From Ectocarpus siliculosus (lineage: Eukaryota; Sar; Phaeophyceae; Ectocarpales; Ectocarpaceae): a stretch of 38,859 bases of DNA. The stretch is from positions 28,197-67,055 of the forward strand of contig FN648721.1 in NCBI GenBank assembly GCA_000310025.1. Direction: 5' to 3'. The translations under genes and the position numbers were made by a program. The notes beneath the pieces were generated by a model, which did not search any database, was not told the origin of the DNA, and saw only the letters and a list, made by a program, of their open reading frames with translations. Below are positions 22,593 through 36,200 of the stretch, in pieces. Within the stretch, counting starts at the first letter, position 1; every line of letters begins with the position of its first letter.

Positions 22593-25500
22593 TAGGGGGG
22601 GATTCTACGACTATTTTGTACTCTTGCATCATTAGTAGTGTCTCGTGATGAAATCCACCAAGAAATAATGCCTGTGTCCTTAGCATAGGGCAACCGGTTT
22701 ACATAGAAATAAGAACAAAAACCCCGTTCATCATAGGTGGATGCCTGCTCCAAATATGAACTTGGCAAATGAGAACACGTGCTCGGTTGAACCACTAAGC
22801 GTCGAGCCTCATCCTAAATAAGCGGTGGCGCGTTCTCTATGTACAACGACACGTGTAGGCATCACCTTGCCATGCATGTTGTTGTTTTGGCGCGGTTTTG
22901 TCCAGCAGAAAAAAATGGCAAAGAGGAGCGGTCGCCCTCGGTATCAGTCGCTGGGAGGGGTGCACACTACTGGTACTGTACAGTAGCCCTTTCCTGACAG
23001 CTTGGGTTGAAACCAATCATCCGGCGAGGATTTGGCGAGCTGAATCAAACTGATGATGACATTTCTCACTTTTCGAGGCCACCATATTGCTCTACTTTCA
23101 ACTGTATCTGGCAGCGGGGAGGTGGAAAGGTGAATCCATACATCAGCGATGCTGAGTTGCCAATCCATACATCAGCCGGATCCTGAGTAGCCAGAGATAG
23201 GGAATATTCTAGAGATGTAGTGTGCGGTTTCAATGTTTCAATACATTCGAAGAAATTCATGTATCCACCCGCTGCTCCGTGGAGCGAGAGAGAGAGAGAG
23301 ATGCGCGTTGTACTGCTGTAGTTGCACCAGGCCAAATACTATGACTATAACTACCAACTTATAACCTGGTTATAATGTTATAATAGTCATACTGTGGACT
23401 TGGTCTTTGCCTGTTGCATCCCACAGGCACTTGCCTGTGTGTGTGACGCACGACGCACTTCGTGGCGGGGCTTCGCGGAACGGAATACGCCACGGGTATG
23501 GATTGGGTCGATACGATTGTACGGAGCAACTGATACGCCCTGCCCACGCACCGCGCACGACAGACGGCTCAACCACAATATATGAAATTCGAAATTCAGC
23601 GTTCATATCACGCGAGTACTAGAGACGGTGCCGCCTTTCGACCAAGTACGTGGCCTGCCTCCAGAGACAAGCAGGAGACGCATTTTGTAAATTCTCAAAC
23701 TAGTGATCGTTTCTTTATGTCGACCAACGCCACGTCAACAGCAGGAGCAACAAGCGCTGAACATCATGATTTGCTGGCGAACTCGGTCGGGCCGGATGAA
23801 TCAGGTATCCGATATAGACCGTAGGCCGTATCGGCCAGGAGGCTGGATCTTTCTGCTCAAGCAATCGTTAGGCTTTCTCTGCGTGGCGTTTACTACTGTG
23901 GGCCGAGACGTGGGCAGAAGCATCCCTCTAGAATATGCACAGCATTCAACCGTAATTGTACTCTGTAGTGCACACAGCATCCGTTGCCGCTGTGCTACCC
24001 GCCAAGGATCAGAACATAAACATCCAAGGGTGCTCCAGATGGTGTAGGGTGAGGGGGATAGATGGAGCTCGCTGCAGCTACCCAAACTGTACTGCAGATA
24101 CGACCGCACTATCCGGAGCACCGCGTTGTGTTCAAGTGCAGTGCATGTCAAGCGCTGTTCAACCAGTGTACAGCAGTAGTTGTTCAGTGCGGCGTGATTT
24201 CGTCGTTTTCCTGCCCCGGTGAGGGAGGCCCTTGTCGAAAACATGTTCCATCCAACACATTCGTGCTACACCTTCCTAACTACCCAACACATTCCTTCTA
24301 CACCTTCCCAGCATAGCATACAGAGAGATGCACAGTATGGCTACCAAACTGTCTTGTTGACCCTGTTACCCACGGGGGAGATATCACTGTGTGCTGCTCG
24401 GGAAATCGTGGGAAAACAGAACTTTCGCTGACTCTATGAAGGGGTGCATCGCCAATCGACAATCGACGCTTTTCTTCGATAGAGAGGGTTGGGTCGTACT
24501 GATGAATGAAAAAAAAAAAGGCGAAGATGATTAATTTCGTGTTGGCTCTACACAGCGCAGGCGGGGAATCGAAATCGAAAATCAACCGGGAAGAGGCGAA
24601 CAAGGCCCGTACATGCCAGTTACGATTATTCAAACCATGACCATGAGAGCAACACGGCATCCAAGCCAGCGAAGGATTTCTCCGAACGACGGCTATAGCC
24701 AGGCGGGTTGGAAGGTCTTTGTCTCGCATCTAACGCTGCGAACTCAGCGAGCAATGTGTGATCGAATGCTGCGTGCTGATGTCGGAAAGCCAAAATAGCT
24801 GCCGTTGAACTGGGTTTACAAAGAAATAATTTCACGGTGATGACTCTCTCTCTCTCTCAATTTAGAGCAGATCTCGCTCAAAGAAAGTATACCGTGCTCT
24901 GCTGGATGTCAGCTTTCTGTCAGGCTCTTGCTTGCATCGCCAAGCGGTCTGTAGGTGGCTAGACGAGTATCGACATGGAGGCATGTACGATTCTGTGAGG
25001 GTGTGGCAGCCAACTTGATATTCCGGTTGGCATTTTCGATTTTCGATTTCGAGTCTGTTCGTGCTCGCTTTTGATTTTTCCATATCGGAGAATTCAGGAA
25101 TAATAATAAGAAGAAATTCGGAACACTTACCCCCAGATCGAAAATCCGGCGGCGGAACACTGGAGCTTTATCCAATCAGTGACATTTTCATTTTCGATTT
25201 TCGACGGAAAACGTATCTAACAAAGGCCACCCTGATATCTACAAACAAACGTCGTGCCCCGAGCTACCCACGAGGATGCAAACCAGAGACATCATCCGCA
25301 CAGCCACGTCCCCACATCGTGTTTCGGTGCATTGGCTGTCATCATCTATCTAGGAATTTGAAGTTGAGGGGTTTCTGTGATCGAACAACCTCGATGCGCC
25401 TTGCATATGAAACGTACAGCCAAGTGCGCGTTGGTCAAGTACGGATCGGTTGGTGCTTTCGTACGCAAACGCTACATACTTTGTAGACAAAGGAATGTCA

Positions 25501-25830
25501 TGTCCACTGTCCAGGTGTAAACAGCATGTTGTCTGACGGGAATACTACAATATACAGCTTACACGCGCTTGCAACTCCTCATGCCCCTAGTCCCTGGTGA
25601 CACTTCTTGGCCTAGAGGTCTCCAGAACCAACGGTGCTTTGTTCACTACCGCCTCTCGGTCCGTGGGTGGCAACACAGCTGTAGCTGTCGTCTTTGTCAC
25701 ACTTCCACTTGGGCGCAGGGTGCATGCCATATCATTCGGCGTACGTCGACGATTGACAGGAGGAGAGGACTTGGAGTTGATTTTGTCCTTTCTCCCGCTG
25801 TTGACACCCGCCTTGCGTTGAATGCAACAG
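22593..25830. other. Intergenic region before the F-box gene
   Basis: I recognise no gene. Visible features are a palindrome at 23340-23391, a repeated AATCCATACATCAGC (near 23133 and 23161), a short GA run (23287-23301), a CT run (24845-24859), and several TTTTCGATTT-like words near 25035-25050 and 25190-25203. A frame starting near 25597 (to 25821) and a frame open from 25569 may hold 5' exons of the F-box gene, since its first recognised exon appears to follow an acceptor. Confidence 0.4.
23340..23391. repeat. AT-rich imperfect palindrome
   Basis: TATGACTATAAC on the left is mirrored by GTTATAATAGTCATA on the right, with a second inner pair, TTATAAC and GTTATAA, around a CTG loop. The whole 52-base segment can fold into a bulged hairpin. 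It could be a small MITE remnant; no target duplication is evident. Confidence 0.6.
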
Positions 25831-27228
25831 GAGGCGTTCCCACCACCGCAAGCACCGTTCTCGTAACGGCTCCTGCGACAACTCCCGTGAGCTTCATGTG
25901 CCTAAGCGATGCGGTGCTGGATCTGGCCCTCGGCTACCTGGATTCGGACAGTCTCGTTGCTTGCCAGGCCACCTGTCGTGCCGTCGGTAATGCAGCTCAG
26001 AGCGGTGAGAAACCCTACTGCTGTTGTCAAGCATCGATCTCAATGAAGCCTTTGCTCCGCATCTGTGCTGTGTGTGATGGTGATGGGTTCCGCAGCCGTA
26101 CTGTATGGTATCAACTCGACACAACACTGGGTGTGCCACGTCTTGCGTTTTTCACGGCGTCGTCTGAACCAAAGACGACGCGCAACCTTTGCGACCCCAT
26201 TAATATCAGTGGATGGACTCGTTTCTGTGTGCTATGGAGCACGTACATGATCTTGTTTCGGTGTGGATTTTCTCACAAGACTGTGGCGCCACGTCCTGCC
26301 GCCTTCGAGGGCACGCAGATACTTGGCTACCTTCGTGCGCGAAGTCTAACCCAACAGCCTCTGCGTAGCTTGTGGAATGGTTTCAACTAGAATCGGCCAC
26401 CAGACATCTGTCTGAACAACTACAAGAACTACGGGAATATCGGGGATATATCCTCGCCCAATAGCCAGCGTACGACCCGGTTTGTCGATACCCGCATTTG
26501 GCGATATGTGTGTGCTCTTCTGGTTCCGAATTTGTTTTGCCTTCACATTCGAGATTTCTCTGAGCTCTGACGACGAAGTCTCCGTCTTCCATTCAAACTC
26601 AACCTGCCGAACTTGCGTGCTAACAGACGATCTCTGGCGGAGCAAGTGCCTTGAGGACTGGGGCGAAGAGCGCCGCGTGCGCCCAGAGCAGAGATCTGAG
26701 CTGGTATCCACCTTCCTGGAGTCTTGGCGTGCTTGGCGCAGAGCGTTCAACAGCTACCACCGTGAGTGTTGGATCTTGCAGTGGGTTGTTGTACGCTTTT
26801 CCCGTCCCACACGTACAATTGTTGCGCGCGTATGTTTTTTGAGTGAGTCGCGCTGGCGGTGAGTTCTTGTCGCCCTCGATGATACTGCAAGGGGTGCACT
26901 TTTTTTTTTTCTTTCACAGATATGACCCTACTTCTGATCCGTTTCCTCCGCTGACAGCTTCTCCTGGTGTTGTTGTAACGCGTTTGGTGATGTTTTTCAC
27001 CCTTTGTTGCTCGGAGGTGTTTTCATCTTCCGTCATCGATTTCGTGTCGCTTGTCACAGCAGTTTCCCCTCGGTTTGTACTCCCAGTCGTATGCCGGGCT
27101 GCCTTCTCGATTGCCCTCGCTTTGTTTGCCTCCAGCTGCTGACGTGAAACGAGTGGCCATGTGGTGGGCAGGAGTGGAGGCATGGATGTCCCGGAACCTC
27201 CCTGAGGTTTTAGGGACCTTGAATGCCG
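25831..27228 (+). other. F-box domain and following helical exons
   Basis: Exon 25831-26004 reads MCLSDAVLDLALGYLDSDSL and VACQATCRAVGNAAQS, a good F-box (L-x-D-x-V-L...L-x-x-x-x-L...C...C-R). The split codon joins exon 26627-26761, DDLWRSKCLEDWG, the usual W-x-x-x-C-x-x-x-W ending, then a basic helix ending AWRRAFNSYH. Exon 27136-27228 reads ADVKRVAMWWAGVEAWMSRN and ends EVLGTLNA. Phases are 1, 1 and 1, all consistent. The F-box binds Skp1 to place the protein in the ligase. Confidence 0.85.
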
Positions 27229-30200
27229 GTGGGTTGTTCTTGCCGTTTTTGTCCTGCTATGTTTGTGGCTGCTGTCGTCGATTTGGTCGTCGAGTGTATT
27301 TGATACCGTCATGTTGAAAGCCCTTTCTGGAATTTGCCTATTACCCACTCCATCTGCTATCCAGCGAGGTTGAACTTTCTTCCACCTGCCGATGTGGTAC
27401 GAATTGCAGACCGGCACCGGTTGCGTTGCTGATTTCTCCCCTTTCCGTGTCGAATATCCGCGGGTTTCGCTGGATGTATGCTTAGGTGTATCTGAGCAGG
27501 AGCTCGACACCGCGGAAGAGGCGCTAGGCTGGCCTCTCCCGACCCACCTCAGACTGCTGTATCGCTTCCACAACGGCCAGGCAAGCAGTAGTAGCAGAGG
27601 CGGATGTCCCTATTCGGCATCCCTTCTCCGCGAAACCTATGGGCTAGGCACACTGCACAATTCCAAGCTTGTTGTCTGCCAGTCGACATGTCGATCTGTT
27701 GTTGCCGCCTGCTTACGAGCCTTTCCGGCGTACTCGACCAAGGTCGAAGAATATCTACTTTCCCCCCCATCCACACCCTTACCTGCTGTGTGCAAGGTAC
27801 AAGGTATGGCGTAGGTTTCGACGAAGTTAGCCCACTTTAGAGCGCGAATTTAAGGTCTTGCACGACGGCGGACAGGGTTTACGTGTCATGGAGTTAGGAA
27901 CAAACAGGCCTGGGCACATGGATGTACAGGATTCCTGTTTGGTGTCCTCCCTTTCGACAATTCCGGGCTAGCTTCCCCAAGAGTATGATCAGTTCAGAAC
28001 GCAGGCAAGGTGTACACACGATTATTGAAGGGGTCGCCTTTCGACGGTCGGATTTCTGAGGGCTAGTCGAAATACTCCCTCTTTCACAACGTGCCCTCTG
28101 CTGCTGTTGCAGAGGAACGCTGGTCCTCGTCCTACTACTACCTGTCAGCCGTCGTTGCACGATAGTTTCAACGGATCTCCGATCGATCGGAAATCGATGA
28201 TTACGAACCACTTTCCGGAAACATCGTACAAGCTGGGCCAGCCAAGAAGCCAACAAAATGGTTAGAAGCTATTTCCGAGCCGGTTTTTACGAACTAGAAC
28301 CTGAAATTTTGATATGTGATTGGAAACGGTCTTACAAATGCCCCCGAAGGAGGTGCGGTTCTTGTTTTTTTTTNNNNNNNNNNNNNNNNNNNNNNNNNNN
28401 NNNNNNNNNNNNNNNNNNNNNNNNNNNNNNNNNNNNNNNNNNNNNNNNNNNNNNNNNNNNNNNNNNNNNNNNNNNNNNNNNNNNNNNNNNNNNNNNNNNN
28501 NNNNNNNNNNNNNNNNCCCTATATTTAATAACTAAGAATCCCAATATAGGGGTTTTTGTGGCTTAAAATAAATAAAATATAACCCCACCTCCTTCTGGGG
28601 CATTTGTAAGACCGTTTCCAATCACATATCAAAATTTCAGTTTCTAGTTCGTAAAAACCGGCTCGGAAATCACGATATCCTCACTTTCGCTCAGTATCTT
28701 GGTTGTTGTATAGGATCTTTTACGAGGCCATAACTTTTGATGGAAGATGACCTGAGCCTTGTAACTACCATCATTGTTCTCGCAATGCTCCCAGGTAAGT
28801 GCACACCAATTTTCGGCTAAATCTGTAAAACTTTTTTTATACTGATTTCAGTACCGGAACCATCCCCCACTACACCGCCAATTGAGCATTCAATACCCAA
28901 ATCAACTCAGATTCGAAAAAGTCTTGCACCAGCGCATCCTCTATTGTCTTCTAAGTGTAGCCACAAAATTTCAAGCCTAAACTCGTGGAATTGGCAGCGT
29001 GAGACGCGCAACAATGAAAGTGAGCTTCTTGGCTGGCCCAGCTTGTATGAGTCACCTCTGACCTTTTTTTTTTACCTCGTGGGGAGAAGGCAGGAACGGA
29101 AACGAGAAGCATGTCTTAATCCTTCGATGGCTAATGCGGCCGCCGTCGTAGCCTCAACACCGTGTAGTCACCTTTGTCGTGGCCGTTCTTTAGTCTCTGG
29201 TGTCCGTCAACAATACTGCTACAACAACAGCAACAGCAACGACAGGAACAATATCTACCTTCAACATCAACATGTTTCCCACAACCAACAGTGGCTGCCC
29301 TGGGACGAGAAGCTGATCATACCCGTGGGTGTGGACGAAGGCCGGCCTGAGGTTCTCCCTAAGGTCGTCGGCAGCGGCATGTAAGACGGTGTAGGTGGGT
29401 TGTTTGTGGGGCTAGGATGATCGATTTTCGAGTGTAGCCGGTCGGGAACGGGCGGGAGGGTGCGAGTCGGAATTGAATTTTGTGGGGTCTTTGGTTGAGC
29501 GAGCTGGGTAGACGACATGGGTGCTTGGGGGAGTTGGTGGGTAGACGCTGGAGCAGGCGCCGCATGTTGGTGTTGTGGTGGGGTATCCGTCCGTCTCGAC
29601 TACGTTTGCCCTTGTTGTCCGATTTTTTGTTGGCTTTCGAACATCTCGGGAGCAGGCTCATGAAAAACCCAAAGCACGTTGTTGCTCGACATTAGGCAGG
29701 TCAAGTTTTCACCATTTCGGACCGTCCGAGATCCTTTTTTGCGTACATGTCAGCGCAAGTTACGATTTGGCCTAAACCCCAGCCCCTACTTCACTCCTCC
29801 ATGATACCTCAAATGTATATTCATTCTTCGATTTCCCTGCAGAAATGAGGGGGGCGGTCCTGTTTGAAGGATGTCTTCCTTGCACTTTCCCGTGGTTCTA
29901 TGGAACAAGTTCCTGGGGTCGTAATAGCTTATTTTTTCCTTTTCATTTGCGGTGCATCGGCGGCTTCCTTTGCTTTGCCGATGAATTTAGGTCTCTCGGG
30001 CTCTTGGGTGGCTACTGTTTCTACCAACGCATGACCACCTCAAAGCTCTTCTCCCTACAGAGGGGCGTGGTCGGCGGCCTCGTCACTGACGCTTCGTTCG
30101 ATGGAGACAATCGTGGATACTTCGAAGGTATTGGGCACAGACAGTCTAACTCCCTGCCCACCACCATTGCCATGCATACGCTTTTTTTGACTCGAAGAAA

Positions 30201-33200
30201 TGCCAACAGGTGTATATTGGTGTGGAAAGATGAATCTTGTGTAACGTCCCACGTAGGGCTTCTGACGGTTTTCGTCGGAATATTTTTGTAACCGGTATCC
30301 CTTGTATAGTATGTACTTGAAATGCATCCGCAAACCTTTTTCTAGCTAGCAATCAACGGTCAACACGGAACAATACACGCATCGGACAGTATTTCATCCA
30401 ACCTCTCTACGGATAGTCTGAATGCTCACGAACGCTTTACTACCCGCATGTCGATCGCGATGCTCCGCCGAGAAGTCGCCGAAGAGTCAGAGGAGACAAG
30501 TAAAACCATAGCACCAAGTAAAACCATAGCACCGACATATCTATCTCTCCGTGATCTGCTTGTTGACTGCGGTATAAATTACGCATACAATAGAGGAACA
30601 ATCGTACCGGGATCTTGGAGGTTACATCGCAAAAAGATCTGGGGCATGCTGCTCCTACTCTAATGAAATGCGTGCGGGCAGCAACACCGCGGGTGATCTA
30701 TAACTCCTTCGCAACATCCCTGCGCTTGAGACAGCAATGTGACCAATACAGGAATGGTCAACATCGCGCGCCGGAGCCCGCTAGATGCACTTTGTATACT
30801 TCGACGTAAAGAAGTACATTTTTGGGGGAGAAATAGGGACAAGAATAGACATGGACCCCGGCCAGTGCTACTGGCTCCCACCGAAGATGTTCCCATGAAC
30901 GGATCCTGGCTCCGAAACATCTTTGCAGACGCCCTCCGTGTTCTGCCAACAGTATCAGTACTAGCGGCAGCAGACGCAGTACGGGTAGATCTCGCTGCGT
31001 GAGGCGCGGAAGGGAGGGACATGCAAGCTCACTGGTTGTCGGCTATGTACCGAAAAGCTACCAAACCGTGTCCGACACCGCCGCCTGCCCAACATGGTAT
31101 ACTCTTGTCGTGCGAGGATGTGTGCTGAACCAGCATCGACTCAGGGTGTTGGCTCGTTCTCTAGGAGGTGGGAGCGTCCGGCCTCTTTCATGCGAGCAGG
31201 AACATATAGCTCCTCTAGTAATGTCAACCGTGCCTCTCTCTCTCTCTTGTACGGTCATCCGCAGTCCTTGCTCACATTTTGACCCTCTCCTCGCAGGGAA
31301 GAGGTTGCTCGCCGATGCGTCGGACAGGCACGTGTAACCACGGGACGGCGCTGAGGCGTGTGTGCGTTTCGGTCGCTCGAGCGGTGGTTGGTACTGCTGC
31401 TTGCCAGACCGTGTGAATCGCTTGCCCTTCACGCGTACTGGTAACAGAGCAGCACTAACCATCACTGGGGCAAACCAATCGCGGATACGCCTCAGCAACC
31501 CTCCCGTGGGTACCCGCGCCTGCCTGTCCGGCGCATTGGCTGGTCAACTACCCTGCGAGCAAACGTTTCTATACTCCCATGAAAATTTGCTTTTACCGTT
31601 TAAGTACAGAGTTGATAGTCCTGTGATTCCAACGGTTCACAATTGACAACTTGGTTCAACTCAGAAAACGTGTACTCCTGGATTTGTTTTTTTAATAAGC
31701 GCATCGTCAACGTCTGCGGGTTGCTCGTAGCATGCGCGAACCGCTGGGGAACCGACCTGGACACGATCCGCGCGAGGGGAGGGTTTCTGCTGGCGGCAGG
31801 GCCCCAAATGATGAAGAGGGTGAGCAAAATCAAAATTCTTTACCACCAGTTTGGCTGTCGACGGATGCGTCGTAATGTGTACCTCTGTCTGGAGGGCGGA
31901 TGCCGGTGCCATGAGTTGCATTTTCGGAACCGAGCGACTAGATCCTAAAAGCCTCACTTGTTGTGCAGGAGTTTTCGGTGTTCGCCCAGGAGAATTGGTC
32001 GAAGGACAACTGTCTCGCTCTAGTACGATACTGTGACGGCATGCTTCAACGAGGATCATGGTCTTTGTGGTCCTGGCTCCACCCCCGCAGCAGTCAGTGT
32101 GGTATGGTCCAACAACGTGCTGTCTTACTTGCGGGTTCGAAACGACACGTACCACGGACACAAAATTCGAACTGTGGCAGGGTGGTATTCAGTCCCCCCC
32201 CCCCCGGCCATTCACCACCCAAGTTAAGAAACTAGCCTTCACCACATGACAAAGTCCCTCTCCCACGTTACTTCATTTCCTGCCATTCACCTCTTTCGCA
32301 AGGAACTGAAAACCCCTTGGCTGTGCAGTAGCGTGCGGACGCTCCCCCACCCCGCCTCATGCCCCTCGTCACCAGCGCTACTGACCACCAATCGGAGCTA
32401 TGCTCTCTACCGTCGAACTCGCTTCTTTCCCGGACCTCTATTGTACCGCCGCTAACAGACGTGGGTCGGCAAGGACGGCAATGTCCGCTTCGACGGGAAG
32501 AGTGGCTCACTCATGGGAGTGTTTGACGCGGCCCCTGTGGTGCCCCCCTCTCCTAATCCCGATGGTGCTCCCGGTAGCGGTGCCGGCAATGTAAAGCGCC
32601 GCCATAGAGGGGGGAATCTGATGACCTGGCTCGAGGAGTATTTAAGGCGAGTTGTGTTTGTGGTTCCTGCTCTCATCAATGTTGCCGGCATCGTTGCAAT
32701 GGTGAATTGTACGGTCTTGCTGCTCAGAGTTTGCCGCGGGGCAGGGCTCTCGTTAAACGCCGCGATACGTACGTCGCGAGGCCAACTCTGGCGGGGGATG
32801 CGATGATGTTTGATATTTGTAGTGTTGACGACACAGTCCCTGGGGGATGGGAATGTGGAAAATTCGCTCGCTCTAAGCATACTCCGTCTCTCTCTTGTCC
32901 TTTTCGCGATGGCGGAGCTCACCTGGCCCACATTTACGAACAATATTTGAGCAAGCAAGGGCAGCCGCACCGGCAAGGGGGTAAACTTCGCGAATGTCTT
33001 GATTTTACAAGGCGTACAATAACAAGAGCACATGCCCACGGGACCAAATTTGACCCACCCTAAACCGGGAACGGCAGTGAATTTATTCCATAATGAATGC
33101 CCGGGTTTCAACTCCTCATTGCTTCTCAGTTCCAAGCGGGGACTCCTTGCACCTACCGTGGCGAGCGTATCGCCCGACGTCTTCATGAGGGCACTGCTAC

Positions 33201-36200
33201 CCGAGGTCAATGTGATGTGATGGAGCCCCCGTCCCGTTCATTTGACTACGTGATATGACGCTTCAAACCCAAATCCCCCCACCCCACCCCCACCGACTTG
33301 CGGACATTCGTCAGGCGCCTGCAGTGCGGCCACTACATGGTGCGGTCGAAATGGCGCGAGTCTATCCGACGGGCGGGCGAAGCGGTACCAAGGTCGCACC
33401 TGTTACGCGGTGTGTGGCTGTTCCCTGCGGAAGGAGGCGATGGCTGCGTCACGGATGTAACCCAGGTGAGCTGCGGCAACGTGTGGTTCTACAAGCGCTG
33501 TTCTCTCGCTGTTTTGTGCAGCTGCGTTATGGATGGGAAATGATGGCACGAGATGGTTATTGTCAGTCTGGAGGCGAAGGATTGGCGAGAGTTACGTTTC
33601 CTTCTGCCGTGGAGTGTCGTGTGCTGTACTGTGCGCAGTTTTTCCTGAAACCTGAGCGGATGTCACAGTTTGTTCAACTTGTACGTTTTTTCAAACGTGG
33701 CTATATATAGCCAGTGGCTATATAGCACAAGTCAAGATTCAGTGCTAAAGTGCAGCAAATTACTACGCGTAGAACCCCGAGGGCTAATCGTCGCTTCTTT
33801 GCCTCATTGGGGCAGGACCTAGGCACAGATGATCCATTACGTGCAGCGAAGATGATCCATTACGTGCAGCGAGGCTCTGTTTCGGAACGTTTTCTTCTCG
33901 TCCATGTTGGGAGAAGTAATGTTAGAGCACCGAATTACACACGTCCCTGCAAACGCTCGTTTCTTCGTTGCTCCGCTGCCGTTGCCGAACACGCCCTTCC
34001 AGGGGGTGGAGGTTCAAGTTTCCCCGGCTCTCGCGCCGGAGGAGTGTGCAGATCGGTGAGCATGTTCGCTCTGGTGTAGATCGGCTATCCCTAATCTTAA
34101 CTTTGTTGATGTTGATGCATTTTATCCCTTGGTTGTTCTCTACGCCGAAGCGTTTTCTTGACACTAGACCTGGAACCCGATTTTTTTCTCCTCCTGCTAG
34201 AAGCGGCGAGTTGCTTCGGTGTTTCCCTGGATCTTTTTACGTCGCTGTTCCATGCCATATCTGAAATTCAACCGAAAGGTTATAGACGAAGGCCTAGCTA
34301 AGATACCAAGATGTTTTGGCGCAGATAATACGAAATATGAACCCGCAAGCCGTAACAACGAGGTATGTGTCGTTTCCACATTGGGTAATACTTGCCCGCC
34401 AAGGCGATCGAAACACACAATCTCTGCCATGGTTCCTAACGAAAATTTAGATACAAATTGTCGCTCAGACACACGAAATGATCAACGGTGAATCTCTGTC
34501 ATACGAATAGAATACAACAACGAGGCTGTAGAGAGCGACCACCTTGTCCCAAGAATACCAACCAAGGTCGATTTTGGAGAGAGGTCGGAAACCAAGCCTT
34601 CCGACGCTTTCTGAAGGGCATGTTCCACACGAACGTGTACCCATTATCTCATTAGGGTATTAGAGCAAAAGAAACCCGTGGATGAGGGTGACAACGTCCG
34701 TCACGCGACGGAATGTCGATGGTTTGATACGAACTCTGCTGCATCCCCTGTAGCGATTTGGTTTTGTTGGAGGAATACCGGAGCTTCGTGTGCGCGCACA
34801 TCAACTTTCACCATGCCTAGCCGGCTGACCATTAGAAGACGTCGCTTTTTGGTTGGAAAACACATACGTGTGTGACGGTATGTTGCGGCACTTACTATAG
34901 CAATGTGTGATGGTGTGCAACATGATATGCATGTGCCACGTGTTGTTTGAGCGCAGGTCGGATCTGGTGTGGGCGTATTCTGTGCGGATGCAGCTGTTGC
35001 GGGATCACCCTTCCCGACCACCGGTAATTGGCATTGATAGCGTGCGTTGTTTGTCGATGAGGTTATTTTGTTGACGTATCTCTACTGTGTATCGGAAACT
35101 CCTTTCGTAGATGCGGTGTCTTCGCCATTTGGTTGATCTGTTCGTTGTGTTCGATTTGATCGGCCGAGGAGGCTGTGTCCTTGTTGCTAGTCCCACCCTC
35201 AGTTGCTGCTGTTGCTGTTGCGGGGGTGCGACGACAGCTCCTTGAGGTTTGTATAGTGGAAGCTGTACTTACAATCTCAGATCTATTTTCTGCTGTTTTT
35301 CGCTCTTCATTTGCCTCGGTTTCCCAGTTTCAGCGACGCACGCTACGCTCCTTTTGGATGTTTGGCCGCGTACCCTATTTTGGTCCTTCCGGATTTACGT
35401 ATCGTGGGGAGCTCTTTTTCGTCGGATTGGTGATACTATGTGCTCTGACTGTGTGTTCAACATGCAGCTTGTTGTTCTCGTCGTTTTGGTTCAGGATCAT
35501 TACCTCAATACTAGTCTGCTTGCAATCATGGCTTCACGCTGAGCTGTCTATCGGTTGTGAGTGGCCTTCCTTATCCCTGTTTTCCTTTGTCGTCAGGCCA
35601 TGTCCTCATGCCAGCTTTCCACGCGGCACTGGGAGATCGACGGACCTGATGGCTTCCATAGGTACGGGGTGTTGGTATTCGACAGCTCGCGAACCAATTT
35701 GCTGAATCAAGGGGAGATAACCAGGGTATTGGCCACTCTTGCTCGGGGCAGCTTTCTGGTTTAAGTAGCAGTCGTGGCTTGGCTGTTGAACAGCAGCATC
35801 TAAGGTTGTGACGTAAACGCTTCGCTGTTTGCACCACAGCATGTGTGGAAAGAGGCGGGTAGCTCTTTTAAGAGACCGCAATGACCGCGAGTATAGTGAG
35901 GAACAGGATGCATGTTGTGTCCCAAGTTTGACAAATGTCAAGGCGTTTGGTTTTGAAATGGAATCAACGACTCTCGGAAGGAGTCATGCTTGGGACAACC
36001 ACCCTCCCATGTTTCCCGTAGGGCCAACTGCCACGGAATTTCATGTCACGGCGTGTGTGTGAAACGCTTTCGGGTGAGACGTTTGGGGCGTCAAGATGAC
36101 AGACAAGCGTTGCCTCGAACTGGACCCCTAGAGGAGCCATCCTGTGCAACCCTGGATCGGAGCTCTTGAGTTGAGAGAGCTAGGATCAGTAGCAGCTCGA

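Noticed and set aside
25569-26390. 273-codon continuous frame including the F-box
   Set aside because: Only 25831-26004 fits as an exon. A GTGAGA donor follows and the F-box continues in a different place (26627), so the rest of the frame is intron or uncertain.
28258-28566. Open frames running through the gap
   Set aside because: They exist only because the N bases contain no stops.
33697-33728. Repeated GGCTATATA words and a 14-base palindrome
   Set aside because: Short AT-rich palindromes are common. It lies in an intron and has no partner features.
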